Shown piece by piece: positions 17,778 through 26,910 of a DNA stretch of 64,000 nt. The DNA is from SHZL01 sp963708905 (GTDB lineage Bacteria; Pseudomonadota; Gammaproteobacteria; Xanthomonadales; SZUA-36). The notes under the pieces are model-generated. The model did no database searches and was not told the origin of the DNA. It saw only the letters and a list, made by a program, of their open reading frames with translations. Position 1 is the first letter of the stretch; every line of letters begins with the position of its first letter. The position numbers were made by a program, and so were the translations under genes. The DNA lies in contig CAVPUV010000073.1 in NCBI GenBank assembly GCA_963708905.1, forward strand, positions 10,026-74,025, given 5' to 3'.

Positions 17778-20351
17778 TCACTCAAACGTAAACACTCGGC
17801 CGGCGGCATCTACCTTCACCGTATCTCCCGAGACATAAGCACCGGACAGGAGCTTTTGCGCCAGCGGGTTCTCAATTTCCTGCTGGATGGTGCGTTTCAG
17901 GGGCCTGGCTCCGTACACCGGGTCGAAGCCCGCAGCGCCGACCAGGTCCAGCGCGGCATCACTCACCTCCAGGCCGAGGCCATGGCTTTCCAGCCGCCGG
18001 CGCAGCATGCCGACCTGGATGCCGGCGATCAGGCGGATCTCTTCCCGCTCCAGCGGATGGAACACCACCATCTCGTCGACGCGATTGAGGAACTCCGGAC
18101 GGAAGTGCTGGCCCGCCACTTCCAATACCGCGGATTTCATTTCCTCATAAGATTTGCCTGCCGAAGCGAACTCCTGGATGCGGCTGGAGCCCAGGTTGGA
18201 AGTCATCACCACGACCGTATTACGAAAATCTACGGTGCGGCCATGGCCGTCGGTCAAACGCCCGTCGTCGAGCACCTGCAACAGGATGTTGAATACGTCG
18301 GAGTGCGCTTTTTCGATTTCATCCAACAGGATGACTGAATAAGGCCGCCGGCGCACAGCCTCGGTAATGTAGCCGCCTTCTTCATAGCCGACATAACCCG
18401 GCGGCGCACCGATCAGACGCGCCACGGAATGCTTTTCCATGAATTCCGACATGTCGATGCGCACCATGGCTTCTTCGGTATCGAACATGAACTCGGCCAG
18501 GGCCTTGCACAGCTCGGTCTTGCCGACGCCAGTGGGGCCCATGAACAGGAAGGAGCCGATGGGCCGCTTGGGATCGGACAGCCCGGCGCGGGAACGCCGG
18601 ATGGCGTCTGCCACCGATTTAACCGCCTCATCCTGGCCCACGACGCGCTGGTGCAAGGATTCTTCCATGCGCAGCAGTTTTTCGCGTTCTCCCTCGAGCA
18701 TGCGTGAGACCGGTATGCCGGTCCAGCGCGAGACGACCTCGGCGATTTCGTCCTCGGTTACCCGGTTGCGCAGCAACTTGAACTCGCCGGTTTCACCCTG
18801 CTCGGCCTGCTTGAGCTGCTTTTCCAGCTCCGGCAAACGGCCATACTGGATTTCCGACATGCGTGCCAGGTCCTGCGCGCGGTGGGCCATTTCCAGTTCG
18901 GCACGCGCGCGTTCGATTTCTTCCTTGACGTGGGTCGTACCCTGTACCGCGGCTTTTTCCGATTTCCAGATTTCCTCCATGTCGGAAAACTCGCGCTCCA
19001 TGGTTTCAATGTCTGCTTCCAGGTCCTTCAGGCGCTGCCGCGTGGCTTCATCGGTCTCTTTTTTCAATGCCTCGCGTTGAATTTTCTGCTGGATCAGGCG
19101 GCGTTCCAGCCGGTCCAGGGCTTCCGGCTTGGAGTCGATTTCCATGCGGATGCGGGAAGCGGCCTCGTCCATCAGATCGATGGCCTTATCCGGTAACTGG
19201 CGATCGGAAATGTAGCGATGCGACAGCGTTGCGGCCGCCACCAGCGCCGGGTCGGTGATATCCACCCCGTGGTGCACTTCGTAACGTTCCTGCAGACCGC
19301 GCAGGATGGCGATGGTGTCTTCCACCGAAGGCTCACCGACATACACTTTCTGGAAGCGCCGTTCCAGCGCCGCATCTTTTTCCACGTATTTGCGGTATTC
19401 ATCCAGCGTGGTGGCGCCGATGCAATGCAACTCGCCGCGCGCCAGGGCGGGCTTGAGCATATTACCGGCATCCATCGATCCTTCGGCTTTGCCGGCGCCC
19501 ACCATGGTGTGAATCTCGTCGATGAACAGGATGACATTGCCTTCCTGTTTGGCCAGGTCGTTCAGCACCGCTTTGAGGCGCTCCTCGAACTCACCACGAA
19601 ACTTCGCCCCGGCCAGCAGGGCGCCCATGTCCAACGACAACACGCGTTTGCCGCGCATGCCTTCGGGCACCTCGCCGTTGACGATGCGCTGCGCCAGTCC
19701 TTCCACGATCGCGGTCTTGCCCACGCCCGGTTCGCCAATCAGCACCGGGTTGTTCTTGGTTCTGCGCTGCAGCACCTGGATGCAGCGACGGATTTCCTCA
19801 TCACGGCCGATAACGGGGTCCAGCTTGGTCTGCTCCGCCCGCTCGGTCAGGTCGATGGTGTATTTTTCCAGCGCCTGACGTGATTCCTCGGCATTCTGGT
19901 CCACCACCTGCTCGCCGCCGCGCAATTCGTCAATGGCTTTTTCCACTGCCTCGCGGCTGGCGCCGGCCTGGGTCAGCATGTCGGCCAGAGGTCCCCTGAG
20001 ATCCATCGCCGCCAGCACAAACAGCTCGCTGGCGATGTATTGATCACCACGTTTCTGTGCGAGCTTGTCGGTGATGTTCAACAGCTTGATCAGGTCGTTC
20101 GACAAGCTGATTTCGCCCGCGGCGCCGCTGACTTTCGGCAGTCCATCCAGGCGTTCGCCCAATTGCGAGCGCAAGGAGTTGACCCGCACCCCCGCCTTGG
20201 TCAAAAGGTGGCGCGTGGAGCCACCTTGCTGGTCCAGCAGGGCGACCATCACGTGTACCGGTTCGATCAGCTGGTGATCCAGTCCGGTTGCCACGCTCTG
20301 GGCGTCCGCAAGGGCCAGCTGGAACTTGCTTGTCAGTTTGTCCATTCGCAT
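17778..20351 (-). CDS. clpB: ATP-dependent disaggregase ClpB
   Basis: Hsp100 chaperone that rescues aggregated protein with DnaK. N-terminal Clp_N domain begins MRMDKLTSKFQLALADAQSV. First AAA+ domain: Walker A GEPGVGKTA, Walker B LFIDEIHTM. Middle coiled-coil domain about residues 405-525 distinguishes ClpB from ClpA. Second AAA+ domain: GPTGVGKTE and ILLDEIEKAH. 857 aa, full length. Single-gene transcription unit flanked by repeat clusters; I could not confirm a sigma-32 promoter. Confidence 0.97.
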   Translation of the reverse strand: MRMDKLTSKFQLALADAQSVATGLDHQLIEPVHVMVALLDQQGGSTRHLLTKAGVRVNSLRSQLGERLDGLPKVSGAAGEISLSNDLIKLLNITDKLAQKRGDQYIASELFVLAAMDLRGPLADMLTQAGASREAVEKAIDELRGGEQVVDQNAEESRQALEKYTIDLTERAEQTKLDPVIGRDEEIRRCIQVLQRRTKNNPVLIGEPGVGKTAIVEGLAQRIVNGEVPEGMRGKRVLSLDMGALLAGAKFRGEFEERLKAVLNDLAKQEGNVILFIDEIHTMVGAGKAEGSMDAGNMLKPALARGELHCIGATTLDEYRKYVEKDAALERRFQKVYVGEPSVEDTIAILRGLQERYEVHHGVDITDPALVAAATLSHRYISDRQLPDKAIDLMDEAASRIRMEIDSKPEALDRLERRLIQQKIQREALKKETDEATRQRLKDLEADIETMEREFSDMEEIWKSEKAAVQGTTHVKEEIERARAELEMAHRAQDLARMSEIQYGRLPELEKQLKQAEQGETGEFKLLRNRVTEDEIAEVVSRWTGIPVSRMLEGEREKLLRMEESLHQRVVGQDEAVKSVADAIRRSRAGLSDPKRPIGSFLFMGPTGVGKTELCKALAEFMFDTEEAMVRIDMSEFMEKHSVARLIGAPPGYVGYEEGGYITEAVRRRPYSVILLDEIEKAHSDVFNILLQVLDDGRLTDGHGRTVDFRNTVVVMTSNLGSSRIQEFASAGKSYEEMKSAVLEVAGQHFRPEFLNRVDEMVVFHPLEREEIRLIAGIQVGMLRRRLESHGLGLEVSDAALDLVGAAGFDPVYGARPLKRTIQQEIENPLAQKLLSGAYVSGDTVKVDAAGRVFTFE

Positions 20352-21010
20352 GGTTTTTTCCTCAAATGATACGGGCCTGCGTGCCGGCCAGGATGTACCC
20401 TATTTGAGGTCTTCACACCAACGAATCAATCACCCGCACTTGATTTCCGTCAAGCCTAATCACTACTGTGAAACCGGACCCGGTCTGCGTCCGAGCTGCT
20501 AACTCTTGCAAACTCCGATACGAACTGAGCGTGTCCGCCGGTGGGCCAAGGGGAGCCGATCCCGGGCACTATGGCCCTATCACTTAATGAGGGTGATCCC
20601 ATCAGGATTTCCTTTAACGACGTCATCCCAGTGCCTGCGGCAGCAGGCGCATGGGATCCAGTCTGCGTTGAATGGCTGCTCTGGATGCCAGACATGCCTG
20701 CGGCAGCCTGGCATGACGCCTTAAACGAAATTCGCTCCGGCGCCACTCGGCGTCGTTTACGGGACCGGCTCCCCTTGGCCCACCGCCGAGCAGAGCGACT
20801 GTCCAGGGGTCGAATGGACAGGATGTCCATTCGAGGCCGCCCAGGGCACGACTGCAGGGATGCAGGAGGTAGGGCAATGCAGGAGCAATTGCCGAGGATG
20901 CCCTGTGAGGCCGACCGCTGAAGACAGCCGGGCTGCGAGGGAAGCCCGAAGGGCCGGTGAGCCCGGGAGCCGGGCCCGTAAACGACGACGAGCTTCGGAC
21001 CATCGTTTTT
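20352..21010. repeat. Gene-free 659-bp interval between clpB and dapE: repeats and hairpins
   Basis: ORFs here look like shadows of repeats. From left: clpB leader; a block with GGTGGGCCAAGGGGAGCCG (about 20540) that returns inverted near 20765-20785; REP-like palindromes around 20622-20720 (GACGTCATCCCAG... and ...TGGCATGACG); then an inverted-repeat-bounded element 20751-20987 packed with hairpins; and a T6 run at 21005-21010 just before the dapE stop. Confidence 0.7.
20751..20987 (+). other. Inverted-repeat-bounded hairpin array with GGA loops
   Basis: Ends CGTCGTTTACGGGACCGG and CCGGGCCCGTAAACGACG are inverted copies (one mismatch in 18). Inside on the plus strand are consecutive hairpins: a perfect 9-bp stem at 20811-20833 with loop AGGAT, a stem at 20852-20865 with loop AGGGAT, a stem at 20873-20893 with an AGGA loop, a stem at 20930-20947 with a GAGGGA loop, and CCCGG-GAG-CCGGG at 20962-20974. 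This could be a dispersed repeat or a structured RNA; function unknown. Confidence 0.45.
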
Positions 21011-22162
21011 TCAGGGCAGAAAAATGCGGCGGATGATGTCTTGGTAGGTGGCGCAGAGGCGGTCGAGATCGGCTATGGGCGTGCACTCATCGACCTGGTG
21101 GATGGTCGAATTGACCAGACCCAGTTCCAGCACCTCGGTCCCGAGCGGTGCGATGAAACGCCCGTCGGAGGTGCCGCCGCCGGTATTGAGATCAGGCTCC
21201 GTGCCCAGCACCTCCCGGCACGCCGCGACCGTGGCCGCGCGCAGTTTTCCCGGCCGCGAGTAAAACGGCTCGCCCGACACTTGCCAGTCCAGAGCGTAAT
21301 TTTCGATGCCGTGGCGTCTGAGCAATTCCTCGAGACGGAATTTGACCGCAGCGGAAGACGTTGCAGGGCAATGGCGAATATTCAGTTGCAGCACCGCTTC
21401 GGCCGGCGTCACGTTGCGGGCGCCGCCACCGGCATGCATGGAGGCGACCTGGGCACTGGTCGGCGGAAAATCGGCAGAACCCTCATCCCAGACCGTCTGC
21501 ACGAATGCGGCCAGGAAAGGCGCCAGGCGATGAATGGGGTTATCGAGGTATTGCGGAAAAGCGGTATGTCCCTGTATGCCATGCACCTGCAGGCGGGCGT
21601 GAATGGAGCCGCGCCGACCGATGCGGACGCTGTCGCCCAATAACGCATGGCTGGACGGTTCGCCGACGACGCAATAATCCGGCACGGGTCCGTGAGCACG
21701 CAGGTCTTCGGCGACCCGCACAATACCATCGACGGCAGCGCCTTCCTCGTCGCTGGTCAGCAGCAGGCCCAAAGACCCCGGTCCAGTGTGCGGATTCTGC
21801 TGCGCAAAAGATTCCAGTGCTATGACCATGGCCGCCACCGCGCCTTTCATATCGGCCACCCCGCGGCCGTACAACAGGCCGTCGCGTTCCTCCGCACTGA
21901 AGGGTGGATGGGTCCACAAATCTTCCGCACCGGGCGGCACCACGTCGGTATGACCCAGGAACCACAAGCAAGGACTGCCGCGGCCGCGCGTGACCAGCAC
22001 ATTGGTGACATCGCCACAGTAATACCATTTCGCTTCGAAGCCCAGCGGCAGCAAGCGTTGGACGATCAATTGCTGGCAAGCCGCATCATCCGGTGTAATC
22101 GATGGCCGCGCAACCAGGGCGCGGCACAAGTCGGTAACGCTGGAACTCGTTGCTGCGTTCAT
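21011..22162 (-). CDS. dapE: Succinyl-diaminopimelate desuccinylase
   Basis: M20-family zinc hydrolase of lysine/diaminopimelate synthesis. Metal ligands in WFLGHTDVVPPG and YGRGVADMKGAVAAM, catalytic TSDEEGAAVDG, and the late family block LNTGGGTSDGRF are seen. 383 aa. Follows dapD by 63 bp on the same strand; together they perform consecutive parts of the succinylase branch (the aminotransferase DapC is not in this window). Confidence 0.95.
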   Translation of the reverse strand: MNAATSSSVTDLCRALVARPSITPDDAACQQLIVQRLLPLGFEAKWYYCGDVTNVLVTRGRGSPCLWFLGHTDVVPPGAEDLWTHPPFSAEERDGLLYGRGVADMKGAVAAMVIALESFAQQNPHTGPGSLGLLLTSDEEGAAVDGIVRVAEDLRAHGPVPDYCVVGEPSSHALLGDSVRIGRRGSIHARLQVHGIQGHTAFPQYLDNPIHRLAPFLAAFVQTVWDEGSADFPPTSAQVASMHAGGGARNVTPAEAVLQLNIRHCPATSSAAVKFRLEELLRRHGIENYALDWQVSGEPFYSRPGKLRAATVAACREVLGTEPDLNTGGGTSDGRFIAPLGTEVLELGLVNSTIHQVDECTPIADLDRLCATYQDIIRRIFLP

Positions 22163-22225
22163 GGCCTGAGGCTCTGCCGGTTATCGCGGCAACTGTAATC
22201 GCAGACCACCAAACGGGTGGAAAGC

Positions 22226-23071
22226 TTATTCGGCATCGCGCAGGATCTCATTGACACCGGTGCGCGCCAGAGTGGCCTCATCCACTTGCTTGACGATCAC
22301 CGCACAATAGAGGGAATGACTGCCATCGGCGGCAGGCAAAGAGCCCGGCACGACCACCGAACCGGCCGGCACCCGGCCGCGATGGATTGCCCCGCTCGCG
22401 CGATCATAAATCTTCGTGCTCTGGCCGATGAATACACCCATGGATATCACGCTGCCGTGCCCGACGATGACGCCTTCCACGATTTCCGAGCGGGCGCCGA
22501 TAAAACAGTTGTCTTCGATGATGGTCGGCGCCGCCTGCAGCGGCTCCAATACACCGCCGATGCCCACCCCGCCGGAAAGATGCACGTGCTGGCCGATCTG
22601 AGCACAGGAGCCCACCGTAGCCCAGGTATCGACCATGGTCCCCGCGCCAACCCGGGCGCCGATGTTCACATAGCTCGGCATCAGTACCGCGTCCTTGCCG
22701 ATGTGTGCACCGCGACGTACCGTAGCCGGCGGCACAATTCGTACCCCCGCATGAGCAATTTCCGCCCCGGATTCACCACCCCAGCGCAGCGGTACCTTGT
22801 CGAAGTAATGCGCATACCCCCCCGACATCACCTCGTTGCGGGAGATTCTGAAATAGAGCAAAACCAGTTTTTTCAGCCACTGGTTGACGACCCAGTCAGA
22901 GCCGGCGCCCTGGCCAGCGGGTTCGGCGACACGCAGAACGCCCTGCTCCAGCAAATCCAGACCGTCTTCGATGGCCGCTTTGAGTTCCCTGGTGGCAGTG
23001 GCCGGCGACAGGCCGGAGCGTTGCTCCCAGGCGGATTCGATCAAGGATTGCATCGCTTGGCTTGAGTCCAT
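22226..23071 (-). CDS. dapD: 2,3,4,5-tetrahydropyridine-2,6-dicarboxylate N-succinyltransferase
   Basis: Left-handed beta-helix (hexapeptide repeat) acyltransferase adding succinate from succinyl-CoA in lysine synthesis. Blocks VRIVPPATVRRGAHIGKDAVLMPSYVN and GTMVDTWATVGSCAQIG are typical. I start at ATG 23071 (MDSSQAM); a TTG at 23080 that overlaps the glnD stop is an alternative. About 281 aa. Confidence 0.95.
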   Translation of the reverse strand: MDSSQAMQSLIESAWEQRSGLSPATATRELKAAIEDGLDLLEQGVLRVAEPAGQGAGSDWVVNQWLKKLVLLYFRISRNEVMSGGYAHYFDKVPLRWGGESGAEIAHAGVRIVPPATVRRGAHIGKDAVLMPSYVNIGARVGAGTMVDTWATVGSCAQIGQHVHLSGGVGIGGVLEPLQAAPTIIEDNCFIGARSEIVEGVIVGHGSVISMGVFIGQSTKIYDRASGAIHRGRVPAGSVVVPGSLPAADGSHSLYCAVIVKQVDEATLARTGVNEILRDAE

Positions 23072-23076
23072 GTTGT

Positions 23077-25815
23077 TCAACCTTCCTGCAGATATTTTTT
23101 GATGCTTGCCGCCAGTGACTCCTGTGCCGCTGGCTGCAGCGGATGGCCTTGCGCATCGCTGACCAGGAAAGTATCTTCCACGCGTTCGCCAAAAGTCGCA
23201 ATACGCGCGTCGTGCACCTGCACCGCTTCTTGTACCATGGCGGCAGCAATACGTGACAGCAAGCCGGGGCGGTCATTGCACTCGATTTCCATGCTGGTTC
23301 CCGCCTGCTCCGGGTCCTGTTCAAAGCGGATGCGGGGAGCGGAAATAAAATGCCGCAGCCGGCGCGGCAAGGCACGCTTCATCAGGGGGCGCGCTTGCTC
23401 GGTGGTAGTAGCGATCTTCAGGCGTGCGATCAGCTCTGCCGCATCCTGCTCACTGACCACATGATCCTGCTGGTCCATCAACTGGAACAGATCAAAACTG
23501 CGGCCATCGCGAGTGGTCAGGATACGCGCCGCCATGACGTTGAAGCCCATTTCATCCAGCACCGAGGTGATGGAAGCGAACAGGCCGTCATGATCCGGTA
23601 CTGCAACCAGCAATTCGGAAACCCCATGCGGCTGCACACCCCGCACCGCGATGATCACAGCACCGCGGTATTCGGAACCGTGGTCCGGGTCCCGATCCTG
23701 ACCGCGAATAACCACTTCGGTACACCATTCCAGCTGATCTGCCGTCAAACGCAGGAATGCGTGTTCCGGCAGCGTTTTCCAGATGCGCCGGATCGCGGCA
23801 GGCGGCCATTCACGCCGCAACAGCCGGCTGAGAGCGCCCGCACGCGTTTCGCGGATCGCCGTGACGCGCTGCAGCGGGTTTTCCAGGCCGCGCCGCAGCG
23901 CGGCTCCAGCTTGCAGGTACAAATCCCACAGCAGACCGTTTTTCCAGCTGTTCCAAAGTTGCGGACTGGTGGCGGCAATGTCCGCCACGGTGAGCAGATA
24001 GAGATGATCCAGGTAGCGGGTATTGCCCACGATGCCGGCGAATTCATGGATGGTTGCCGGATCGGTGAGGTCCTTGCGCTGCGCCGTGCGCGACATCAGC
24101 AGATGTTGCCGCACCAGCCAGGCAATCATGTCCACATCGGCGGATTCGAGCTTCAGGCGGGCACAAAAATCACGCGCGTCCACCGCCCCCAATTCGGAAT
24201 GGTCGCCGCCGCGGCCCTTGGCAATATCGTGAAACAACGCTGCAAGATAGAGCAGCTCCGGCCGCTCGATGCAGTGGAATACGGACTGGCAATGGGGAAA
24301 GCGGTCTCGGTACTTGCCATAGGCAAACCGCCGCAGGTTACGCACCACGAACAGCGTGTGCTGGTCCACGGTATACACGTGGAACAGGTCGTACTGCATG
24401 CGTCCAACGATATGGCCGAATGCCGGGATCAATTCGGCCAGCAGCCCATAACGGTTCATGCGCTGCAGCTGGGTATACACGCCCTCGGGCTGGCGCAACA
24501 ATTCCAGGAAAGAGGCATTGACGGTTTCGTCCTGGCGAAACTGTGCGTCCACCAGGTAAAGATTGTCCCGCACCAGGCGAATGGTCGATGCCGCAACCCC
24601 ACGCAGGTTTTCGTGACGCGCGAGCAGCAGAAACATTTCCATCATGGCCGCCGGCCGCCGCAGGAACACGGCATCATCCCGTGCCGCCAGGAAACCATGG
24701 CGCACGCAGAATTCTTCCCCCAATGGCTGGGCAGGCTCATCTTCCGGGTACAGCAATTCCTCCTGGAAAAGCTGCAATAATCGCTCATTGAGGCGTTCGA
24801 GCTGCATCACGGTGCGGTAGTAGGACTGCATGAACTGTTCCACCGCCAGATTGCCATCCCGATCGGTGAACCCCAGTCGCTGTGCGGCCTGACGCTGATA
24901 ATCGAATAGCAGGCGATCTTCCGCGCGGCCGGCCAGCAGGTGCAGTGCATAGCGCACACGCCACAAAAAACGCTGGTCGTTGACCAGGTCGGTGTATTCC
25001 GTTTCCGTCAGGAAGCCATGTTCCACCAGGCCATGCAGGGTCTGCGCGCCGAAATGCCGTTTGGCCACCCAGGCAATCATCTGGATATCGCGCAGACCGC
25101 CGGGGCCTTCCTTGATATTGGGCTCCAGGTTATAGGCGGTTTCATGGTAACGGGCGTGGCGTTGTTGCTGTTCGGCAAACTTGGCCTCGAAGAAGGCCCC
25201 GGCCGGCCACATTTTACCGGCGGCCAATTCCGCCTGCAGACGGGAAAACAGATGGACCGGGCCATCGAGCAAACGCCCCTCCATCAGAGTAGTCGCCGTT
25301 GAAACTTCAGCCAGGGCTTCCTCTTTACACTGCTCTACGGTGCGAACGCTGTGACCGAGGTAAAAGCCGGCATCCCACAACAATTGAATGAAGCTCTCGA
25401 GTGCCGTGCGCGGCAGATCGGCCGCTACCGCATCGTCCAGCAGGATGAGCAAATCGATATCGGAATGCGGATGCAACTCACCGCGGCCAAATCCGCCCAC
25501 CGCTACCAGGCAAATGTTATTGAGCCCAGGCATGAGGCGATGCCAGGCCAGCAGCAGCAGTTGCTCGACCACCCAGGCGCGGGCCCGCACCAGCTGAACC
25601 ACATCTTCACCAGCCCACAAGCGGCCGGCAAGACATTCATCAGCGCCTTGCAGGGATCGACGAATGAGTTCGCGCAAGGCTTCGCTGCTTTCCCTGGGGG
25701 AACAGCCGCCATCCTCTGGCCGCTCAACCTGGCGGCAGGCCAGGTCGACTGCTTTCAACGTTGCCGGATCGAGACAGCCGCGTGAAGCCTGGGGAGCGGC
25801 GAGCCTCTCATACAT
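23077..25815 (-). CDS. glnD: Bifunctional uridylyltransferase/uridylyl-removing enzyme GlnD
   Basis: Nitrogen sensor that uridylylates PII proteins. Nucleotidyltransferase motif VGGFGRGELHPHSDIDLLIL near residue 110; HD domain with LFHDIAKGRGGDHSELG near 530; two C-terminal ACT domains (VAVPDHDGLFASITSVLDEM and IECNDRPGLLSRIAAAMVQE). 912 aa, full length. Sits 2 bp after map; map-glnD-dapD is a usual gammaproteobacterial order. Confidence 0.96.
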   Translation of the reverse strand: MYERLAAPQASRGCLDPATLKAVDLACRQVERPEDGGCSPRESSEALRELIRRSLQGADECLAGRLWAGEDVVQLVRARAWVVEQLLLLAWHRLMPGLNNICLVAVGGFGRGELHPHSDIDLLILLDDAVAADLPRTALESFIQLLWDAGFYLGHSVRTVEQCKEEALAEVSTATTLMEGRLLDGPVHLFSRLQAELAAGKMWPAGAFFEAKFAEQQQRHARYHETAYNLEPNIKEGPGGLRDIQMIAWVAKRHFGAQTLHGLVEHGFLTETEYTDLVNDQRFLWRVRYALHLLAGRAEDRLLFDYQRQAAQRLGFTDRDGNLAVEQFMQSYYRTVMQLERLNERLLQLFQEELLYPEDEPAQPLGEEFCVRHGFLAARDDAVFLRRPAAMMEMFLLLARHENLRGVAASTIRLVRDNLYLVDAQFRQDETVNASFLELLRQPEGVYTQLQRMNRYGLLAELIPAFGHIVGRMQYDLFHVYTVDQHTLFVVRNLRRFAYGKYRDRFPHCQSVFHCIERPELLYLAALFHDIAKGRGGDHSELGAVDARDFCARLKLESADVDMIAWLVRQHLLMSRTAQRKDLTDPATIHEFAGIVGNTRYLDHLYLLTVADIAATSPQLWNSWKNGLLWDLYLQAGAALRRGLENPLQRVTAIRETRAGALSRLLRREWPPAAIRRIWKTLPEHAFLRLTADQLEWCTEVVIRGQDRDPDHGSEYRGAVIIAVRGVQPHGVSELLVAVPDHDGLFASITSVLDEMGFNVMAARILTTRDGRSFDLFQLMDQQDHVVSEQDAAELIARLKIATTTEQARPLMKRALPRRLRHFISAPRIRFEQDPEQAGTSMEIECNDRPGLLSRIAAAMVQEAVQVHDARIATFGERVEDTFLVSDAQGHPLQPAAQESLAASIKKYLQEG

Positions 25816-25817
25816 GG

Positions 25818-26585
25818 TCAGAGCTCGTCGTCAGACAAGCGGGTCAGTACTTCGAAGCCGTCATCCGTCACAGCAATCGTGTGCTCCCACTGGGCCGACA
25901 GGCTGCGGTCCCGCGTCACCACGGTCCAGCCGTCCGGCAACAGCTTGGTCTCGCGCCGGCCCAGATTGATCATGGGTTCGATGGTAAACACCATGCCCGG
26001 CACCAGTACTTCACCCGTTCCCGGCCGGCCGTAATGCAGCACCTGCGGGTCCTCATGGAATACCTTGCCGATGCCATGCCCGCAATACTCCCGCACCACG
26101 GAGCCACCCTGTCCTTCGGCGAAAAGCTGGATGGCGTGACCAATATCACCCAGCCGCACACCGGGACGCACCATCTCGATACCGGTCACCATGGACTGGT
26201 AGGCAATGTCGCTGATTCTCTGGCCTTTGATCGTCGGTTTGCCAACGTGGAACATCTTGCTGGTATCGCCATGCCAGCCGTTCTTGATCACCGTGATATC
26301 GATATTGACTATATCCCCTTCGCGCAGGACCTTGTCGCCGGGAATGCCGTGGCAAATGACGTGGTTTACCGAGGTACAGATGGACTTGGGGAAACCGCGG
26401 TAGTTGAGCGGCGCCGGGATGGCCTGTTGCTCCACGGTGATATAGTGATGACAGATGTCATCCAGTTCACCGGTGGTCACGCCGGGCTGGACATGCGGAC
26501 GGATCATGCGCAAAACCTCGCCCGCCAGCCGGCCCGCCACACGCATCTGCTCAATATCTTCCTTGCTTTTAAGGGTAATGGCCAT
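25818..26585 (-). CDS. map: Type I methionine aminopeptidase
   Basis: Removes N-terminal Met from new proteins. I start at MAITLKSKEDIEQM (26585), the family N-terminus, giving 255 aa; the frame stays open to 27176 only because it runs through a MITE and the leader. Metal ligands: Asp in NIDITVIKNGWHGDTSKMF, His in YCGHGIGKVFHEDP, Glu in FTIEPMINLG, and Glu near QWEHTIAVTD. Lies first in map-glnD-dapD-dapE. Confidence 0.96.
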   Translation of the reverse strand: MAITLKSKEDIEQMRVAGRLAGEVLRMIRPHVQPGVTTGELDDICHHYITVEQQAIPAPLNYRGFPKSICTSVNHVICHGIPGDKVLREGDIVNIDITVIKNGWHGDTSKMFHVGKPTIKGQRISDIAYQSMVTGIEMVRPGVRLGDIGHAIQLFAEGQGGSVVREYCGHGIGKVFHEDPQVLHYGRPGTGEVLVPGMVFTIEPMINLGRRETKLLPDGWTVVTRDRSLSAQWEHTIAVTDDGFEVLTRLSDDEL

Positions 26586-26598
26586 GGCTACGCGCTTG

Positions 26599-26761
26599 AA
26601 CCCGGAAAGTCCATCAGGAGACACGCCCTCGCTCGATCTTTGAATCCACAAGAAATTTTCTTCAGTCGGCAATACAGCCCGGTATTGCGCTCCCTCTGAA
26701 AATTCCTTGTGAATCCAAATCTCTTCGCGATCATCGCGCCTCCTGATGGACTTTCCGGGTT
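26599..26761. mobile_element. MITE-like element with AACCCGGAAAGTCCATCAGG ends, upstream of map
   Basis: 163 bp, 22-bp perfect terminal inverted repeats (AACCCGGAAAGTCCATCAGG plus AG). Secondary inner inverted repeats (GAATCCACAAGAAATTTTC against GAAAATTCCTTGTGAATCC) make the whole unit a near-perfect long hairpin. It starts 13 bp upstream of the map start codon, so the map leader is element DNA. A solitary end of the same family is at 34041-34060. Confidence 0.85.
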
Positions 26762-26910
26762 GAGGGCAGCGGATCACCATGCCAAAGGCTGCCAGACTGA
26801 TGCCGCCGCAAAAAGGCTTATTGTACATGCCTTTTGCCCCATGACTATGGGCACGGCAAAGGGGATAATTACCGGCGGTCAGAGCGCTTTGGATTCGGGA
26901 GAGAACAGGA
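26762..26910. promoter_or_regulatory. Divergent intergenic interval between the map leader and the RND operon
   Basis: About 150 bp left between the MITE and the RND fusion-protein start; it should hold promoters for both directions. A GGGATAATTA (-10-like, about 26858) and the purine-rich GGGAGAGAACAGG before the ATG at 26911 are visible, but no convincing -35 was found. Confidence 0.3.

Noticed and set aside
20352..20470. Sigma-32 heat-shock promoter for clpB
   Set aside because: TTGAC-type sequence is present upstream, but I could not find a CCCCAT-type -10 at proper spacing, so no call is made.
20623..21086. Minus-strand ORFs in the clpB-dapE interval
   Set aside because: They consist of repeat and hairpin sequence, have no recognisable domain, and partly overlap dapE.
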